From an uncultured Rhodospirillaceae bacterium (GTDB taxonomy: Bacteria; Pseudomonadota; Alphaproteobacteria; Dongiales; Dongiaceae): a stretch of DNA of 49,789 nt. How positions within the stretch are numbered: the first letter of the stretch is position 1; each line of letters starts with the position of its first letter. The notes under the pieces were generated by a model that made no database searches, was not told the DNA's origin, and saw only the letters and a program-made list of their open reading frames with translations. Below, piece by piece: positions 1 to 9,384 of this stretch. Made by a program: the position numbers and the translations under genes. Where the stretch lies: positions 1-49,789 of the forward strand of contig CADEFF010000026.1 of NCBI GenBank assembly GCA_902826565.1, written 5' to 3'.

Positions 1-57
1 CACGCCGCGCGGCGAGGAGTGGTGGATTCCGGAAAAGGCATGAGCGCAGCCGCGTGA
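1..57 (+). CDS. C-terminal end of an upstream gene (partial)
   Basis: Frame 1 is open from the first base to a TGA at 55-57 and encodes 18 residues ending GMSAAA. The TGA overlaps the GTG start of the next gene in a GTGA arrangement. This is the usual sign of translational coupling in this genome and suggests that the acyltransferase is the second or later gene of an operon. The fragment is too short to identify. Confidence 0.5.
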   Translation, partial: HAARRGVVDSGKGMSAAA

Positions 58-1238
58 GCGTTACCGGCGCGACCAGGCAGCGGCCGCGGCTCGGCTGGAT
101 CGAGGATATCCGCATCTTCGCGGCGGCTCTGGTCGTGTTTCTGCACGCGACCTTCGCCTATACCCCCGCCTATCAGCCGGGCACCTGGTGGTTCGTGATC
201 GACCCCGCGCAGGCGCCCGGCCTGCATGCCTGGGCGGCGCTGCTGCGCGCGCTCGCCCTCAACCTCTTCCTCTTCATCGCCGGCTATCTGGCGCCCGGCA
301 CGATCGACCGGCACGGCGTCGGCCCCTTCATGAAGGACCGGCTCGTTCGCCTGGGCATTCCGCTCGCGATCGGGTTCCTCTTCGTCTTTCCGGTCGTCAT
401 GTATGCGTACTACGTCAATTTTCGCGGCTATCCGCCGATCGAGTTCGGCACCTATCTCCGGAATATCTATTTCGGCATTGGCGGTCATCGGCCGCCGAAC
501 TGGACGGGCCCGCACTGGCCCGATCACCAGTTCGGCCATCTCTGGTTCCTGCAGGCACTGCTGGTCTATAGCGCGCTCTATGCCCTCTGGCGGCGCTTCA
601 GGCCGCAGGGCCTGGTCCCGTCGCCAGCGCTGCCCGGCTTCGCCACGGCCGCGCTCGTCCTGCTCCTCGTCGCTCAGATCACCTTCTACATCCGGATCGA
701 CGAGCCGCTGCATTACTGGAAGGCCGGGCTCGGCTTCATCCAGATGCAGCCGGGCGACACGCCGAGCGAAGCGGCGAGCTTCATCCTCGGCGTGCTCGCC
801 GGCGTTAACCGCTGGGTCGATCGCGTTTCGGCGCGGACGGGCCGGATCTGCCTCGCCGCCGGAATCCTCGCGAGCGTTGCCTATCTGGCCGCCGAATGGT
901 CCGGCCTCGGGGTTTTCGTCGCCGGCGGGGCAAGTCTCCATGCCTGGCTGTTCGCCAATGCGGAAATCGCGCTCACGGCCCTGCTCGGGCTCGGGATCGT
1001 GATCTGGCTGCGCGACCATAGCGAGCCGGTTTCCACGTGGCGAAAGCTGCTCGCCACCAACAGCTACGGCATCTACCTGGTGCATCTGCCGATTCTGCTG
1101 GCGCTGCAATACGCCCTCGGCCCCGCGCCGCTCGGGGGCGTCGCGAAGTGGCTCCTGGTGTTCGCCCTGACGGTCCCGCTCGCGACCCTGGCCAGCGTGG
1201 CGCTGCGCCGGATCCCGGCGGTGCGGCGGGTGATCTAG
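54..1238 (+). CDS. Acyltransferase 3 family membrane protein
   Basis: This 394-residue polytopic inner-membrane protein has the acyltransferase-3 (OafA/NodX/MdoC-like) layout. Near the N-terminus it has the family pattern RIFAAALVVFLHATFAY with a conserved His, followed by about ten hydrophobic segments and a late TNSYGIYLVHLPILLAL segment typical of the last helices. Such proteins transfer acyl groups to periplasmic or surface glycans and lipids. The acceptor here is unknown. The GTG start is chosen because it overlaps the previous gene's stop codon (GTGA). Length is normal for the family. Confidence 0.85.
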   Translation: MSVTGATRQRPRLGWIEDIRIFAAALVVFLHATFAYTPAYQPGTWWFVIDPAQAPGLHAWAALLRALALNLFLFIAGYLAPGTIDRHGVGPFMKDRLVRLGIPLAIGFLFVFPVVMYAYYVNFRGYPPIEFGTYLRNIYFGIGGHRPPNWTGPHWPDHQFGHLWFLQALLVYSALYALWRRFRPQGLVPSPALPGFATAALVLLLVAQITFYIRIDEPLHYWKAGLGFIQMQPGDTPSEAASFILGVLAGVNRWVDRVSARTGRICLAAGILASVAYLAAEWSGLGVFVAGGASLHAWLFANAEIALTALLGLGIVIWLRDHSEPVSTWRKLLATNSYGIYLVHLPILLALQYALGPAPLGGVAKWLLVFALTVPLATLASVALRRIPAVRRVI

Positions 1239-1341
1239 AGCGCGTTTCCTCGAGGCTGAATCGGAGCGCGCTCGAGATTCCTCGGTCCGGTCGCATTTTC
1301 TGCCGCGAACCGGTGCCTGCTTCGCGGGAAAATGCCCGAGC
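1239..1341. repeat. Palindromic intergenic element (REP-like hairpin)
   Basis: The 103-base gap between two converging genes holds a nested inverted repeat. GCATTTTC (1293-1300) pairs with GAAAATGC (1328-1335), and GCGAA (1305-1309) pairs with TTCGC (1321-1325), around an accggtgcc-type core. From memory, a GCATTTTC...GAACCGGT...GAAAATGC element is a high-copy intergenic palindrome in Rhizobiales genomes. Here it may also end transcription of the two genes. No second copy is seen in this window. Confidence 0.6.
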
Positions 1342-1953
1342 TCAGAGCCCGATCGCGTTCATGAAGCTGAGGTCGTAGGACTCGCCGCCCTCCATCCGAT
1401 GCTTCAGCTCGGGCAGGCTGTGCACATGAACACCGTCCGCGCCGTTGCGGGTCAGGATCTGCACCACCCGCGCCTCCTCCTCGGGATTGCGGAGCCGCAC
1501 CCAGAGCAGGATGCCGCCATGGTCGAGCTGCTCCTGCAGATGCTCGGCGTGGTGCCGGCCGATGACGCGGGCGAGCGCGAGCCCGATCGCCCCGCCGCCG
1601 CCGCCCGCCAGCGCCGCGCCGATCAGCGCGGCTGCGACCGTGCCGCCGGAGGCCACCACCGCGCCCGCGGCCGCCATCGCGCCCACATAGATGAGCCCGC
1701 CGACCACCACGCCCTTCGCCTCGGTGCGCGAATCCGTACCGACATAGGCCTGCCGGGGCATCTGAGGATCGTCCTCGACATCGGCCACCCGCTCGAAATA
1801 GTGGCCGAGCTTTCGCTCGATCGTGCGGTGGCCGGCGACGAGGCTGCAGGCCGCGCGATCGACGCCGGCGAGCAGGAGCTCGTCGACCGTCGTGCGTAAC
1901 GCCGTTTCATGGTGAAATACACCGACCGCCTCGCGGTCATACACCGTGGCCAT
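1342..1953 (-). CDS. Glycine-zipper stress-type protein
   Basis: This 203-residue protein has an N-terminal alpha/beta part, then a central hydrophobic, Gly/Ala-rich double segment (about residues 81-130, GVVVGGLIYVGA...ALAGGGGGAIG) that looks like a glycine zipper in a membrane, then a C-terminal soluble part. The layout resembles small general-stress proteins (YflT/DUF1269-like) of proteobacteria, but I recognise no catalytic motif. The start at 1953 is chosen over a longer open frame because GGAGG lies 7 bases upstream of it. It converges with the acyltransferase gene. Confidence 0.7.
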   Translation of the reverse strand: MATVYDREAVGVFHHETALRTTVDELLLAGVDRAACSLVAGHRTIERKLGHYFERVADVEDDPQMPRQAYVGTDSRTEAKGVVVGGLIYVGAMAAAGAVVASGGTVAAALIGAALAGGGGGAIGLALARVIGRHHAEHLQEQLDHGGILLWVRLRNPEEEARVVQILTRNGADGVHVHSLPELKHRMEGGESYDLSFMNAIGL

Positions 1954-2479
1954 AGGGCGCCTCCTTCGCTGGTGTGGCGATGGGCGGCCGGCCGGCAGTC
2001 CCATGGCTGGACTCGCCCGACCGCTCGATACTGACGCTGGCTTGGGAGAGCATGACAGGTCGCACAGCGGCGGCAAGTGTCGAAGCTGAGGACGATCGAG
2101 CCGGACGCGGGACCGCCCGAGTCAGCGCGAGCAGCCCGCCCCGGCCGCGGCACCCCGCCGGCGGGCTCACGAGTCTGCATGCCGGCAACTTTCTTCGCGA
2201 AATAATCCTGTGCGGCCGCACTGGCATGGGGCCGAGGGAATCCGCCCGCCGCCTCGCCCAGATATTGCGGCGCACCCTAGCTGTTGTGGTCTCTGCCGGG
2301 AGGACACCCAAAATATGGTTGCAATCGCGTGACCCCAAGCTCAGTATGTGGCGGTTGCCGACGTGAATGGGCCACTGGTTCGGCAGCAAAACCAACTCTC
2401 TACCGGGCGTTTTTCCAGCGAAAGCTGCGTTCGGCCGAGGAGTCGGCAAACGGCAGGCCAACGGGGGTCAAAAATCACA
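1954..2479. other. 526-base gene-free stretch upstream of nrdJ
   Basis: No convincing gene is seen on either strand; short open frames here lack a ribosome-binding site and family resemblance. The left end must hold the promoter of the leftward stress-type gene. The right end holds a candidate nrdJ promoter and NrdR-like boxes (2306-2352). The remaining nrdJ leader of about 130 bases is long enough for a structured RNA element, but I could not establish a fold. Confidence 0.6.
2306..2352 (+). promoter_or_regulatory. Candidate nrdJ promoter with NrdR-like boxes
   Basis: ACCCAAAATATGGTTG at 2306-2321 matches about 11 of 16 positions of the NrdR box as I recall it (acaCwAtATaTwGtgt). A weaker copy, AAGCTCAGTATGTGGC, begins exactly 31 bases later at 2337, the roughly three-turn spacing known for NrdR box pairs. 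A possible promoter, TTGCAA (2319-2324) with 17 bases to CAGTAT (2342-2347), is overlapped by both boxes, as expected for repression. The second box is poor, so this is a hypothesis. Confidence 0.35.
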
Positions 2480-5400
2480 ATGCGTATCAGCCGTCGCTTC
2501 ACCGCCGCCAACGAATCACCCTACGCCGCGATCGAATTCCGGAAAACCACGAGCGAGATCCGAAACCCGGACGGCTCCGTCGTTTTCCAGGCGCGCGACA
2601 TCGAAGTGCCGGCCGGCTGGTCGCAGGTTGCCTGCGACGTACTCGCACAGAAATACTTCCGCAAGGCCGGCGTGCCCGCCCGGCTCCGCGCCGTCGAAGA
2701 GCATGACGTGCCGTCCTGGCTCTGGCGCCATGTTCCGGACGAGGCCGCGCTCGAGAAGCTCGACGCCCAGCAGCGCCAGGTCGGCGAGACCAGCGCGACG
2801 CAGGTGTTCGACCGTCTCGCCGGCACCTGGACCTATTGGGGCTGGAAGGGCGGCTATTTCGATTCCGAGGAGGACGCGCGCGCCTATTTCGACGAGATGC
2901 GCTTCATGATGTGCCAGCAGATGGGCGCACCGAACTCGCCGCAATGGTTCAATACGGGCCTGCATTGGTCCTATGGCATCGACGGCCCGTCGCAGGGCCA
3001 TTTCTACGTCGATTTCAAGACCGGCAAGCTCGTCGCCTCGGCCTCGGCCTACGAGCACCCGCAGCCCCATGCCTGCTTCATCCAGTCGGTGTCCGACGAT
3101 CTGGTGAACGAGGGCGGCATCATGGACCTGTGGGTCCGCGAGGCGCGGCTCTTCAAATACGGCTCCGGCACCGGCTCGAACTTCTCCCGGCTGCGCGGTT
3201 CGGGCGAGCGGCTCTCGGGCGGCGGCAAGTCCTCCGGCCTGATGAGCTTCCTCAAGATCGGCGACCGTGCCGCGGGCGCGATCAAGTCGGGCGGCACGAC
3301 GCGCCGCGCCGCCAAGATGGTCACGGTCGATCTCGACCACCCGGACATCGAGGAATATGTCGAGTGGAAGGTGATCGAGGAGCAGAAGGTGGCGGCGCTC
3401 GTCGCCGGCTCGCGCCTCGCCCAGCGTCACCTCAACGCGATCATCGCCGCCTGCCATGCCGAGGCCGGCGAAGGCCGCTTCGATCCCGCGCAGAACAAGG
3501 CGCTGAAGCAGGCGATCCGGGCCGCGCGCAAGTCGCTCATCCCCGAGAACTACATCCAGCGCGTCATCCAGTTCGCGCAGCAGGGCTACAAGTCGATCGA
3601 CTTCCGCACCTACGACACGGACTGGGATTCCGATGCCTACCTCACGGTCTCGGGCCAGAATTCGAACAATTCCGTCCGCGTCGCCAACAGCTTCATCAAC
3701 GCCGTCAAGAAGGACGCCGACTGGAAGCTGCTGCAGCGCACCGACAAGAAGGTCAGCAAGACGCTGAAGGCGCGCGAGCTCTGGGAGAAGATCGCCTATG
3801 CGGCCTGGGCATCGGCCGATCCGGGGGTGCAGTTCGACAGCACCATCAACGAGTGGCACACCTGCCCGTCGAGCGGCCGGATCAACGCGTCGAATCCCTG
3901 CTCGGAATACATGTTCCTCGACGATACGGCCTGCAACCTCGCCTCGCTCAACCTGATGACCTTCCGGCGCGAGGACGGCTCGTTCGACGTCGAAGCCTAC
4001 GAGCATGCGGTGCGGCTCTGGACCCTGACGCTCGAAGTTTCGGTCCTGATGGCGCAGTTCCCGTCGCGCGAGATCGCGCAGCTCTCCTACGAGTTCCGCA
4101 CTCTCGGCCTCGGCTACGCCAATATCGGCGGCCTCCTCATGGCGATGGGCCTGCCCTATGACAGCGAGAAGGGCCGCGCGCTCTGCGCCGCTTTGACCGC
4201 GATCATGACCGGCGTCTCCTACGCGACCTCGGCCGAGATGGCGGCCGAGCTCGGCACCTTCCCCGGCTACTCCAAGAACCGGGCGGCGATGCTCCGCGTC
4301 ATCCGCAACCACCGCCGCGCCGCCCATGGCGAGGCGAAGGGCTATGAGAGCCTCGAGGTCCTGCCGGTGCCGCTCGATCACGCCAACTGCCCCGATCCGC
4401 GGCTCTCGGACGCGGCGATGCGCGCCTGGGACGAGGCGCTCAAGCTCGGCGAGAAGCACGGCTACCGCAACGCCCAGGCGACCGTCATCGCGCCGACCGG
4501 CACGATCGGCCTCGTGATGGACTGCGACACCACCGGCATCGAGCCCGATTTCGCGCTGGTGAAATTCAAGAAGCTCGCCGGCGGCGGCTATTTCAAGATC
4601 ATCAACCGCATGGTGCCGCAGGCTCTCAAGACCCTCGGCTACAGCGAGGCCGAGATCGAGGATGTCATCCGCTACGCAGTCGGGCAGGGCACGCTCGAGC
4701 ACGCGGCCGGGGTGGATCATGCGGCGCTCCGCGCCAAGGGCTTCACCCATGGCGCCCTCCAGGCGCTCGAGGCGGCGCTCGCCACCGCCTTCGACGTCCG
4801 CTTCGCCTTCAACAAATGGACCCTCGGCGAGGAATTCTGCATCGCCGCCCTCGGCTTCTCCAAGGAGCAGCTCGACGAGGTCGGGTTCGACATGCTGGCC
4901 GCCCTCGGCTTTTCCAAGGGCGACGTCGAGAAGGCCAACACCCATTGCTGCGGCGCCATGACCCTCGAAGGCGCCCCGCATCTCAAGGCGGAGCATCTGC
5001 CGATCTTCGATTGCGCCAACCCCTGCGGGCGCATCGGCAAGCGCTACCTCTCGGTCGAGAGCCACATCCGCATGATGGCGGCGGCGCAGCCCTTCGTGTC
5101 GGGCGCCATCTCCAAGACCATCAACATGCCGAACGCGGCGACGGTCGAGGACTGCAAGGACGCCTACATGCTGTCCTGGCGCCTCGGCATCAAGGCGAAC
5201 GCGCTCTATCGCGACGGCTCCAAGCTTTCGCAGCCGTTGCAGTCGCAGCTCTTCGAGGGCGAGGACGAGATCGACGAGGTGATCGAGGCGCCGGCGGCCC
5301 AGCGCGCGCCGATCATCGCCGAGCGGATCGTCGAGCGCGTGGTGGAGCGGGTCGCCGCCCAGGACCGCCGCCGCCTGCCGCAGCGCCGCAAGGGCTACAC

Positions 5401-6271
5401 TCAGAAGGCGATCGTCGGCGGTCACAAGGTCTATCTGCGCACCGGCGAATATGAGGACGGCATGGTCGGCGAGATCTTCGTCGACATGCACAAGGAAGGC
5501 GCCGCCTTCCGCAGCCTGATGAACAACTTCGCGATCGCGATCTCGATCGGCCTGCAGTACGGCGTGCCGCTCGAGGAATATGTCGAGGCCTTCACCTTCA
5601 CCCGGTTCGAGCCCTCCGGCATCGTCGAAGGCAACGACGCGATCAAGATGGCGACCTCGGTGCTCGACTACATCTTCCGCGAGCTCGCCATCTCCTATCT
5701 CGGGCGGAACGATCTCGCCCATGTCCAGCCGGCCGACCTCCTGCCGACCACGGTCGGCAGCGGCGAGGCGCAGGGCGACTTGCCGCAATCGAGCCAGCAG
5801 GAAATCCCCGAGGCGAAGCGCTTCGTCAGCACCGGTTATGTGCGTTCCACCAATCTGCTCGTACTCAGCGGCGGGAGCGGGAGCGGCAACGGGAACGGAA
5901 ATGGCAACGGTAACGGGAACGGCCATGGCGGCCGCCATGGCGGCGGCAACGGCAATGGAAACGGCAATGGCAATGACGGCGGTGGCGGCGGCCTGATGGC
6001 GTCCGCGACGGCCCATGGCACGACAACTTCATTCGGTCACGGCGCGGTTTCCCTCATCGCGCCGGAAATCGACGGCAACGATACCGCCGACGTCGTTGCC
6101 CTAGATGCCGCAGTGATGCAGGCGGTCGATGAGAAGCTCGCCAGAATTCGCGAGGCGAGACTCAAAGGGTACGAAGGGGATGCCTGCGGGGATTGCGGCA
6201 ATTTCACGTTGGTCCGCAACGGGACTTGTCTGAAATGCACGACCTGCGGATCGACGAGCGGCTGCTCCTGA
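2480..6271 (+). CDS. nrdJ: Adenosylcobalamin-dependent ribonucleotide reductase (class II)
   Basis: This 1263-residue vitamin B12-dependent enzyme reduces ribonucleotides to deoxyribonucleotides in the cytoplasm. The N-terminus ([20 protein letters not shown]) fits the family start, so ATG 2480 is preferred over an open frame that continues 44 codons upstream. Visible motifs are NPCSE at residues 472-476, with the catalytic Asn/Cys/Glu triad, and PTGTI at about 672-676. The C-terminal end has a Cys-rich tail from C1236 (CGDC...CLKCTTC...C) that should carry the redox/zinc cysteines. Between catalytic part and tail lies an unusual Gly-Asn repeat linker (about residues 1130-1172). The weak GGGGG ribosome-binding site is about 12 bases from the ATG. 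A strong terminator follows, so the gene is probably monocistronic. Confidence 0.96.
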   Translation: MRISRRFTAANESPYAAIEFRKTTSEIRNPDGSVVFQARDIEVPAGWSQVACDVLAQKYFRKAGVPARLRAVEEHDVPSWLWRHVPDEAALEKLDAQQRQVGETSATQVFDRLAGTWTYWGWKGGYFDSEEDARAYFDEMRFMMCQQMGAPNSPQWFNTGLHWSYGIDGPSQGHFYVDFKTGKLVASASAYEHPQPHACFIQSVSDDLVNEGGIMDLWVREARLFKYGSGTGSNFSRLRGSGERLSGGGKSSGLMSFLKIGDRAAGAIKSGGTTRRAAKMVTVDLDHPDIEEYVEWKVIEEQKVAALVAGSRLAQRHLNAIIAACHAEAGEGRFDPAQNKALKQAIRAARKSLIPENYIQRVIQFAQQGYKSIDFRTYDTDWDSDAYLTVSGQNSNNSVRVANSFINAVKKDADWKLLQRTDKKVSKTLKARELWEKIAYAAWASADPGVQFDSTINEWHTCPSSGRINASNPCSEYMFLDDTACNLASLNLMTFRREDGSFDVEAYEHAVRLWTLTLEVSVLMAQFPSREIAQLSYEFRTLGLGYANIGGLLMAMGLPYDSEKGRALCAALTAIMTGVSYATSAEMAAELGTFPGYSKNRAAMLRVIRNHRRAAHGEAKGYESLEVLPVPLDHANCPDPRLSDAAMRAWDEALKLGEKHGYRNAQATVIAPTGTIGLVMDCDTTGIEPDFALVKFKKLAGGGYFKIINRMVPQALKTLGYSEAEIEDVIRYAVGQGTLEHAAGVDHAALRAKGFTHGALQALEAALATAFDVRFAFNKWTLGEEFCIAALGFSKEQLDEVGFDMLAALGFSKGDVEKANTHCCGAMTLEGAPHLKAEHLPIFDCANPCGRIGKRYLSVESHIRMMAAAQPFVSGAISKTINMPNAATVEDCKDAYMLSWRLGIKANALYRDGSKLSQPLQSQLFEGEDEIDEVIEAPAAQRAPIIAERIVERVVERVAAQDRRRLPQRRKGYTQKAIVGGHKVYLRTGEYEDGMVGEIFVDMHKEGAAFRSLMNNFAIAISIGLQYGVPLEEYVEAFTFTRFEPSGIVEGNDAIKMATSVLDYIFRELAISYLGRNDLAHVQPADLLPTTVGSGEAQGDLPQSSQQEIPEAKRFVSTGYVRSTNLLVLSGGSGSGNGNGNGNGNGNGHGGRHGGGNGNGNGNGNDGGGGGLMASATAHGTTTSFGHGAVSLIAPEIDGNDTADVVALDAAVMQAVDEKLARIREARLKGYEGDACGDCGNFTLVRNGTCLKCTTCGSTSGCS

Positions 6272-6333
6272 TTGGCCGCTGGGATTGGCAGTGCGTAGAG
6301 TTCGACTGACGTCTGAGTTCTCCCTGTAAACTT

Positions 6334-6366
6334 CCGGGCGCGGCGGCGGTCCGCGCCCGGATTTTT
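6334..6366 (+). terminator. Rho-independent terminator of nrdJ
   Basis: A perfect 10-bp stem, CCGGGCGCGG (6334-6343) with CCGCGCCCGG (6351-6360), encloses a 7-base loop and is followed at once by ATTTTT. It lies 62 bases after the nrdJ stop codon. Confidence 0.9.
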
Positions 6367-6418
6367 GGCCGCTATGCCGGCCTCGCCGATCTCTCGATGG
6401 AAACCCGCTTGAGCGGCG

Positions 6419-7321
6419 TCAGACGCTGCATTTGAGCCAGTCGAGAAACCGTTGGGCCGCCGGCGATGGCGTGGCCTGTCGGGGGAGGCAGGCGGTCAGC
6501 CCCTGCTCCAGCGGAAGCGAGAATTCGGCAAGCCGCAGGAGCGCGCCTTCGCGCAGCCGGTTCTCGACGCTGAGCTTCCATCCAAGGGCGATGCCGTGAC
6601 CGGCCTCAGCCGCATCGAGCAAGACCGAATAGCTGGTGAAGGTCAGCTGGTGGCGGGGCCGCGGCGCCGGGACCCCATGGGCCGCGAGGAATGCACGCCA
6701 GTCCATCCAGCCTCGGTCCGGCTGGCTAAAATGGAGCAGCGGCGCTCGGGCGACGTCATCGATCGTCGGTTTCCTGGGCAGCCGCCGGCGAAACGCCGGA
6801 CTTGCAACCGGGAATATCTCCTCGCCGCAAATGGGGACCCGCTCGAACAGTTCCTCCGGCACCTTGGCCGTGGTCAAACCGACATCGAAGGGCTCCGTCG
6901 CTGTTTCCATCGGCTCGCTGGAGGTGACGAGACGAAAGTCGAGATCGGGATGAAGGCGCTTCAGGGAGCCAAGCCGCGGAATGATGAAGGAGCCCGCGAG
7001 CGCCAGATCGGAGAAGATCGTGAGGCTCGCTTGCGCGCGCCCGGCATGGCGGGCGCGGTCCGCCGCGGCCGCCACGGCATTGAGCGCCGGCGCGACTTGC
7101 CCCAGAAACTCCATCCCGGCTGCGGTGACCACGACGCCGTGCCGACGACGCTCGAACAACGCAATGCCCAGACGCTGCTCCAGCAATCGGATCTGCCGGC
7201 TCACCGCCGCTTGGGTGAGCGACAGCTCGGCCGCCGCTTTCGAAAAGGAAGCATGCCGGCACGCCGCCTCGAAGGGCGCGAGTGCGAGGAGTGGCGGCAG
7301 GCGTGACCGAAGCGCAGCCAT
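6419..7321 (-). CDS. LysR-family transcriptional regulator (GcvA-like)
   Basis: This 300-residue protein has an N-terminal winged helix-turn-helix (about residues 15-75; SFSKAAAELSLTQAAVSRQI followed by LEQRLGIALFERRR) and a C-terminal substrate-binding-type domain. The LTQAAVS recognition helix and the overall sequence are like the GcvA branch. It is divergent from the oxidoreductase/Rieske operon across 100 bases, the classical arrangement for a LysR activator of the neighbouring operon. The inducer is likely the operon's substrate, but nothing in the sequence names it. Confidence 0.9.
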   Translation of the reverse strand: MAALRSRLPPLLALAPFEAACRHASFSKAAAELSLTQAAVSRQIRLLEQRLGIALFERRRHGVVVTAAGMEFLGQVAPALNAVAAAADRARHAGRAQASLTIFSDLALAGSFIIPRLGSLKRLHPDLDFRLVTSSEPMETATEPFDVGLTTAKVPEELFERVPICGEEIFPVASPAFRRRLPRKPTIDDVARAPLLHFSQPDRGWMDWRAFLAAHGVPAPRPRHQLTFTSYSVLLDAAEAGHGIALGWKLSVENRLREGALLRLAEFSLPLEQGLTACLPRQATPSPAAQRFLDWLKCSV

Positions 7322-7338
7322 AACGAACCCTTATATCT

Positions 7339-7367
7339 CGAAAAGTACTTCTTGCTTGATCTTTTCG
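7339..7367. promoter_or_regulatory. Candidate LysR operator in the divergent promoter
   Basis: CGAAAAG (7339-7345) and CTTTTCG (7361-7367) form a perfect 7-bp inverted repeat with a 15-base spacer. It lies in the AT-richer 100-base gap between the divergent LysR and oxidoreductase genes, where an interrupted dyad is expected for LysR binding. It does not show the classical T-N11-A core at its centre. Confidence 0.45.
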
Positions 7368-7421
7368 GTCATCGGGCACGATTTTTAGTGACACGGGCCG
7401 CCTGGGCCGCTCTCGCGCGAG

Positions 7422-9383
7422 ATGAGCATGAACTTCCCCAATCTGTTCAAGCCGATCGCGCTCGGGCCGCTGGAGATCCGCAATCGGCTGTTCAATCCGC
7501 CGCATGGGACCTCCCTCGGCGCAAGGGGGGAGGTCGGCGAGGACCTCATCGCCTACCACGCGGCGCGCGCGAAGGGCGGCGTCGGCCTGATCGTCCTCGA
7601 GGGTATGGCGCTTCACGAGACCCACGCCTTCTCGTCCGGCTATCTGCTCGCCAATCGCGACGAGATCATCCCCGGGCTGAAGCGTCTCAAGGAGGCCTGC
7701 GCGCGATACGGCACCCCGGTCTTCGGCCAGCTCTTCCATGCGGGGCGCTCCATCCGCACGAGCCATGACGGATCGCGGCCCCGCGTCTATTCGGCCTCCG
7801 ATACGCCGGACGAGCGCTACCGCGTCGTGCCGGTCCCTATGTCCAAGGCGCTCATCGCCGACATCGTCCGGGGCTATGCCGACGCGGCGCGCCGGTTGGA
7901 GGAAGCGGGGCTGGAGGGCGTCGAGATTCTGGCGAGCATGGGTTACCTCGTCTGCCAGTTTCTCAATCCCGCCATCAACCGACGCACGGACGAATATGGC
8001 GGAAGCTTCGAGAACCGCCTGCGGCTGTTGCGCGAGATCATCGCCGCCGTGCGGCGATCGACGAGCCGCCGCATGGTGCTCGGAATCAGGATCTGCGGCG
8101 ACGAGATGACGGAAGGCGGACTCGACCTCGCTACGATGACCGACGTCTGCCGCGCCCTCGATGGCGACGGCGCGCTCGACTATGTCAGCGTGATCGCCGG
8201 CTCCTCGGCGACGCCTGGCGGCTGGATCCACGTATTTCCGCCGATGGCCATCCCGCATGGCTATGTGGCGCCGCACGCCACCGCGATAAAGCAGGTCGTC
8301 GCCATGCCGGTGCTCGTCGCCGGACGGATAAACCAGCCCCAGATGGCGGAGGCGGTGTTGGTCAAGGGTGAAGCCGACATGGTCGGCATGGTGCGAGCCC
8401 TGATCTCCGATCCCGAGCTGCCGAACAAGGCGCGTGCCGGGCGGGCCGACGACATCCGCGCCTGCGTCGGCTGCAACCAGGCCTGCGTCGGCCACCGCCT
8501 GGCGATGTTCGGCATCTCCTGCATCCAGAACCCGGTCACCGGCCGAGAAGTGCGCTACGCCGCATCGGCGCCCGCCGAGACGCCGCGGACGGTGCTGGTG
8601 GTCGGCGGCGGGCCGGCCGGCATGAAGGCGGCCGTCACCGCGGCGGAACGCGGCCACAAGGTCACGCTCGTCGAGCGCGGGCGGCGGCTCGGCGGCCAGG
8701 TTCTGCTGGCGGAGAAACTGCCCGGACGTTCGGAATTCGGCGGCGTCGTCACCAATCTCATGCGCGAGCTCGAACTCGCCGGCGTCGCGGTCGAGACCGG
8801 TATCGACGCCGACCGGCGCTTCATCGAGGAACGGGCGCCGGAGGCGGTCATCCTGGCGACCGGCGCAGCGCCGCGCGCCCTCCCGAAGGACCATGCGGAG
8901 GAGGCGCAGCTGGTGCAGGCCTGGGCCGTAGTTTCGGGCGAGGCCAATGTCGGCGCCAGCGTGGTGATTGCCGACTGGGCCTGCGACTGGGTAGCGTTGG
9001 GCGTTGCGGAGATGCTGGCGCGAAAGGGCTGTCGCGTGCGGCTTGCATCCGGCGGCAGCGTCCCCGGCGAGCAGATACAGGCCATCGTGCGCGACCAGTG
9101 GATCGGGGACCTGCACAAGCTCGGGGTCGAGATGATTCCTTATGCGCGGTTCTTCGGCGCCGACGGCGAGACCGCGTTCTTCCAGCATATGACGAGCGGT
9201 GAGCCTATTCTGTGCGAGAGCGTCGATACCGTTGTCATCAACGGACCGCTGCAGGCGAACCGGCATCTCGAGGAGACGCTCGCCGGCTTCCCGCGTTCCA
9301 TGCGGGTGGTCGGGGACGCCGCCCAACCGCGCACCGTCGAGGAAGCGATCCTCGAGGGGTACGAAGCCGGCCGGGAGATATGA
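7422..9383 (+). CDS. NADH:flavin oxidoreductase, Old Yellow Enzyme type with 4Fe-4S (N-methylproline demethylase-like)
   Basis: This 653-residue enzyme has an FMN-binding TIM barrel (about 1-345; HAGRS and TDEYGGSFENR motifs), four cluster cysteines (C348-x2-C351-x3-C355-x11-C367), and a C-terminal FAD/NAD(P) region beginning TVLVVGGGPAGMKAA. This is the trimethylamine dehydrogenase/2,4-dienoyl-CoA reductase architecture. In the barrel, the segment that often carries the substrate-binding His pair reads EILASMGYL instead, as I recall for the stachydrine-pathway N-methylproline demethylases. With the Rieske gene starting 1 base after its stop, oxidative or reductive removal of N-methyl groups is the best guess. 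The ribosome-binding site is weak, and ATG 7428 is an alternative start. Confidence 0.82.
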   Translation: MSMNFPNLFKPIALGPLEIRNRLFNPPHGTSLGARGEVGEDLIAYHAARAKGGVGLIVLEGMALHETHAFSSGYLLANRDEIIPGLKRLKEACARYGTPVFGQLFHAGRSIRTSHDGSRPRVYSASDTPDERYRVVPVPMSKALIADIVRGYADAARRLEEAGLEGVEILASMGYLVCQFLNPAINRRTDEYGGSFENRLRLLREIIAAVRRSTSRRMVLGIRICGDEMTEGGLDLATMTDVCRALDGDGALDYVSVIAGSSATPGGWIHVFPPMAIPHGYVAPHATAIKQVVAMPVLVAGRINQPQMAEAVLVKGEADMVGMVRALISDPELPNKARAGRADDIRACVGCNQACVGHRLAMFGISCIQNPVTGREVRYAASAPAETPRTVLVVGGGPAGMKAAVTAAERGHKVTLVERGRRLGGQVLLAEKLPGRSEFGGVVTNLMRELELAGVAVETGIDADRRFIEERAPEAVILATGAAPRALPKDHAEEAQLVQAWAVVSGEANVGASVVIADWACDWVALGVAEMLARKGCRVRLASGGSVPGEQIQAIVRDQWIGDLHKLGVEMIPYARFFGADGETAFFQHMTSGEPILCESVDTVVINGPLQANRHLEETLAGFPRSMRVVGDAAQPRTVEEAILEGYEAGREI

Positions 9384-9384
9384 C

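Noticed and set aside
2200-2479. Cobalamin riboswitch upstream of the B12-dependent nrdJ
   Set aside because: A GCCACTG sequence (2371-2377) recalls part of the riboswitch core, but no flanking conserved segments were found, and such riboswitches normally repress B12-independent isozymes or B12 uptake, not the B12-using enzyme.
2516-6016. Very long open frame on the minus strand opposite nrdJ
   Set aside because: It mirrors the codon pattern of nrdJ in a high-GC genome and its protein is low-complexity with no family features. Similar antisense frames lie opposite the ligase, clpA and putA genes and were dropped for the same reason.
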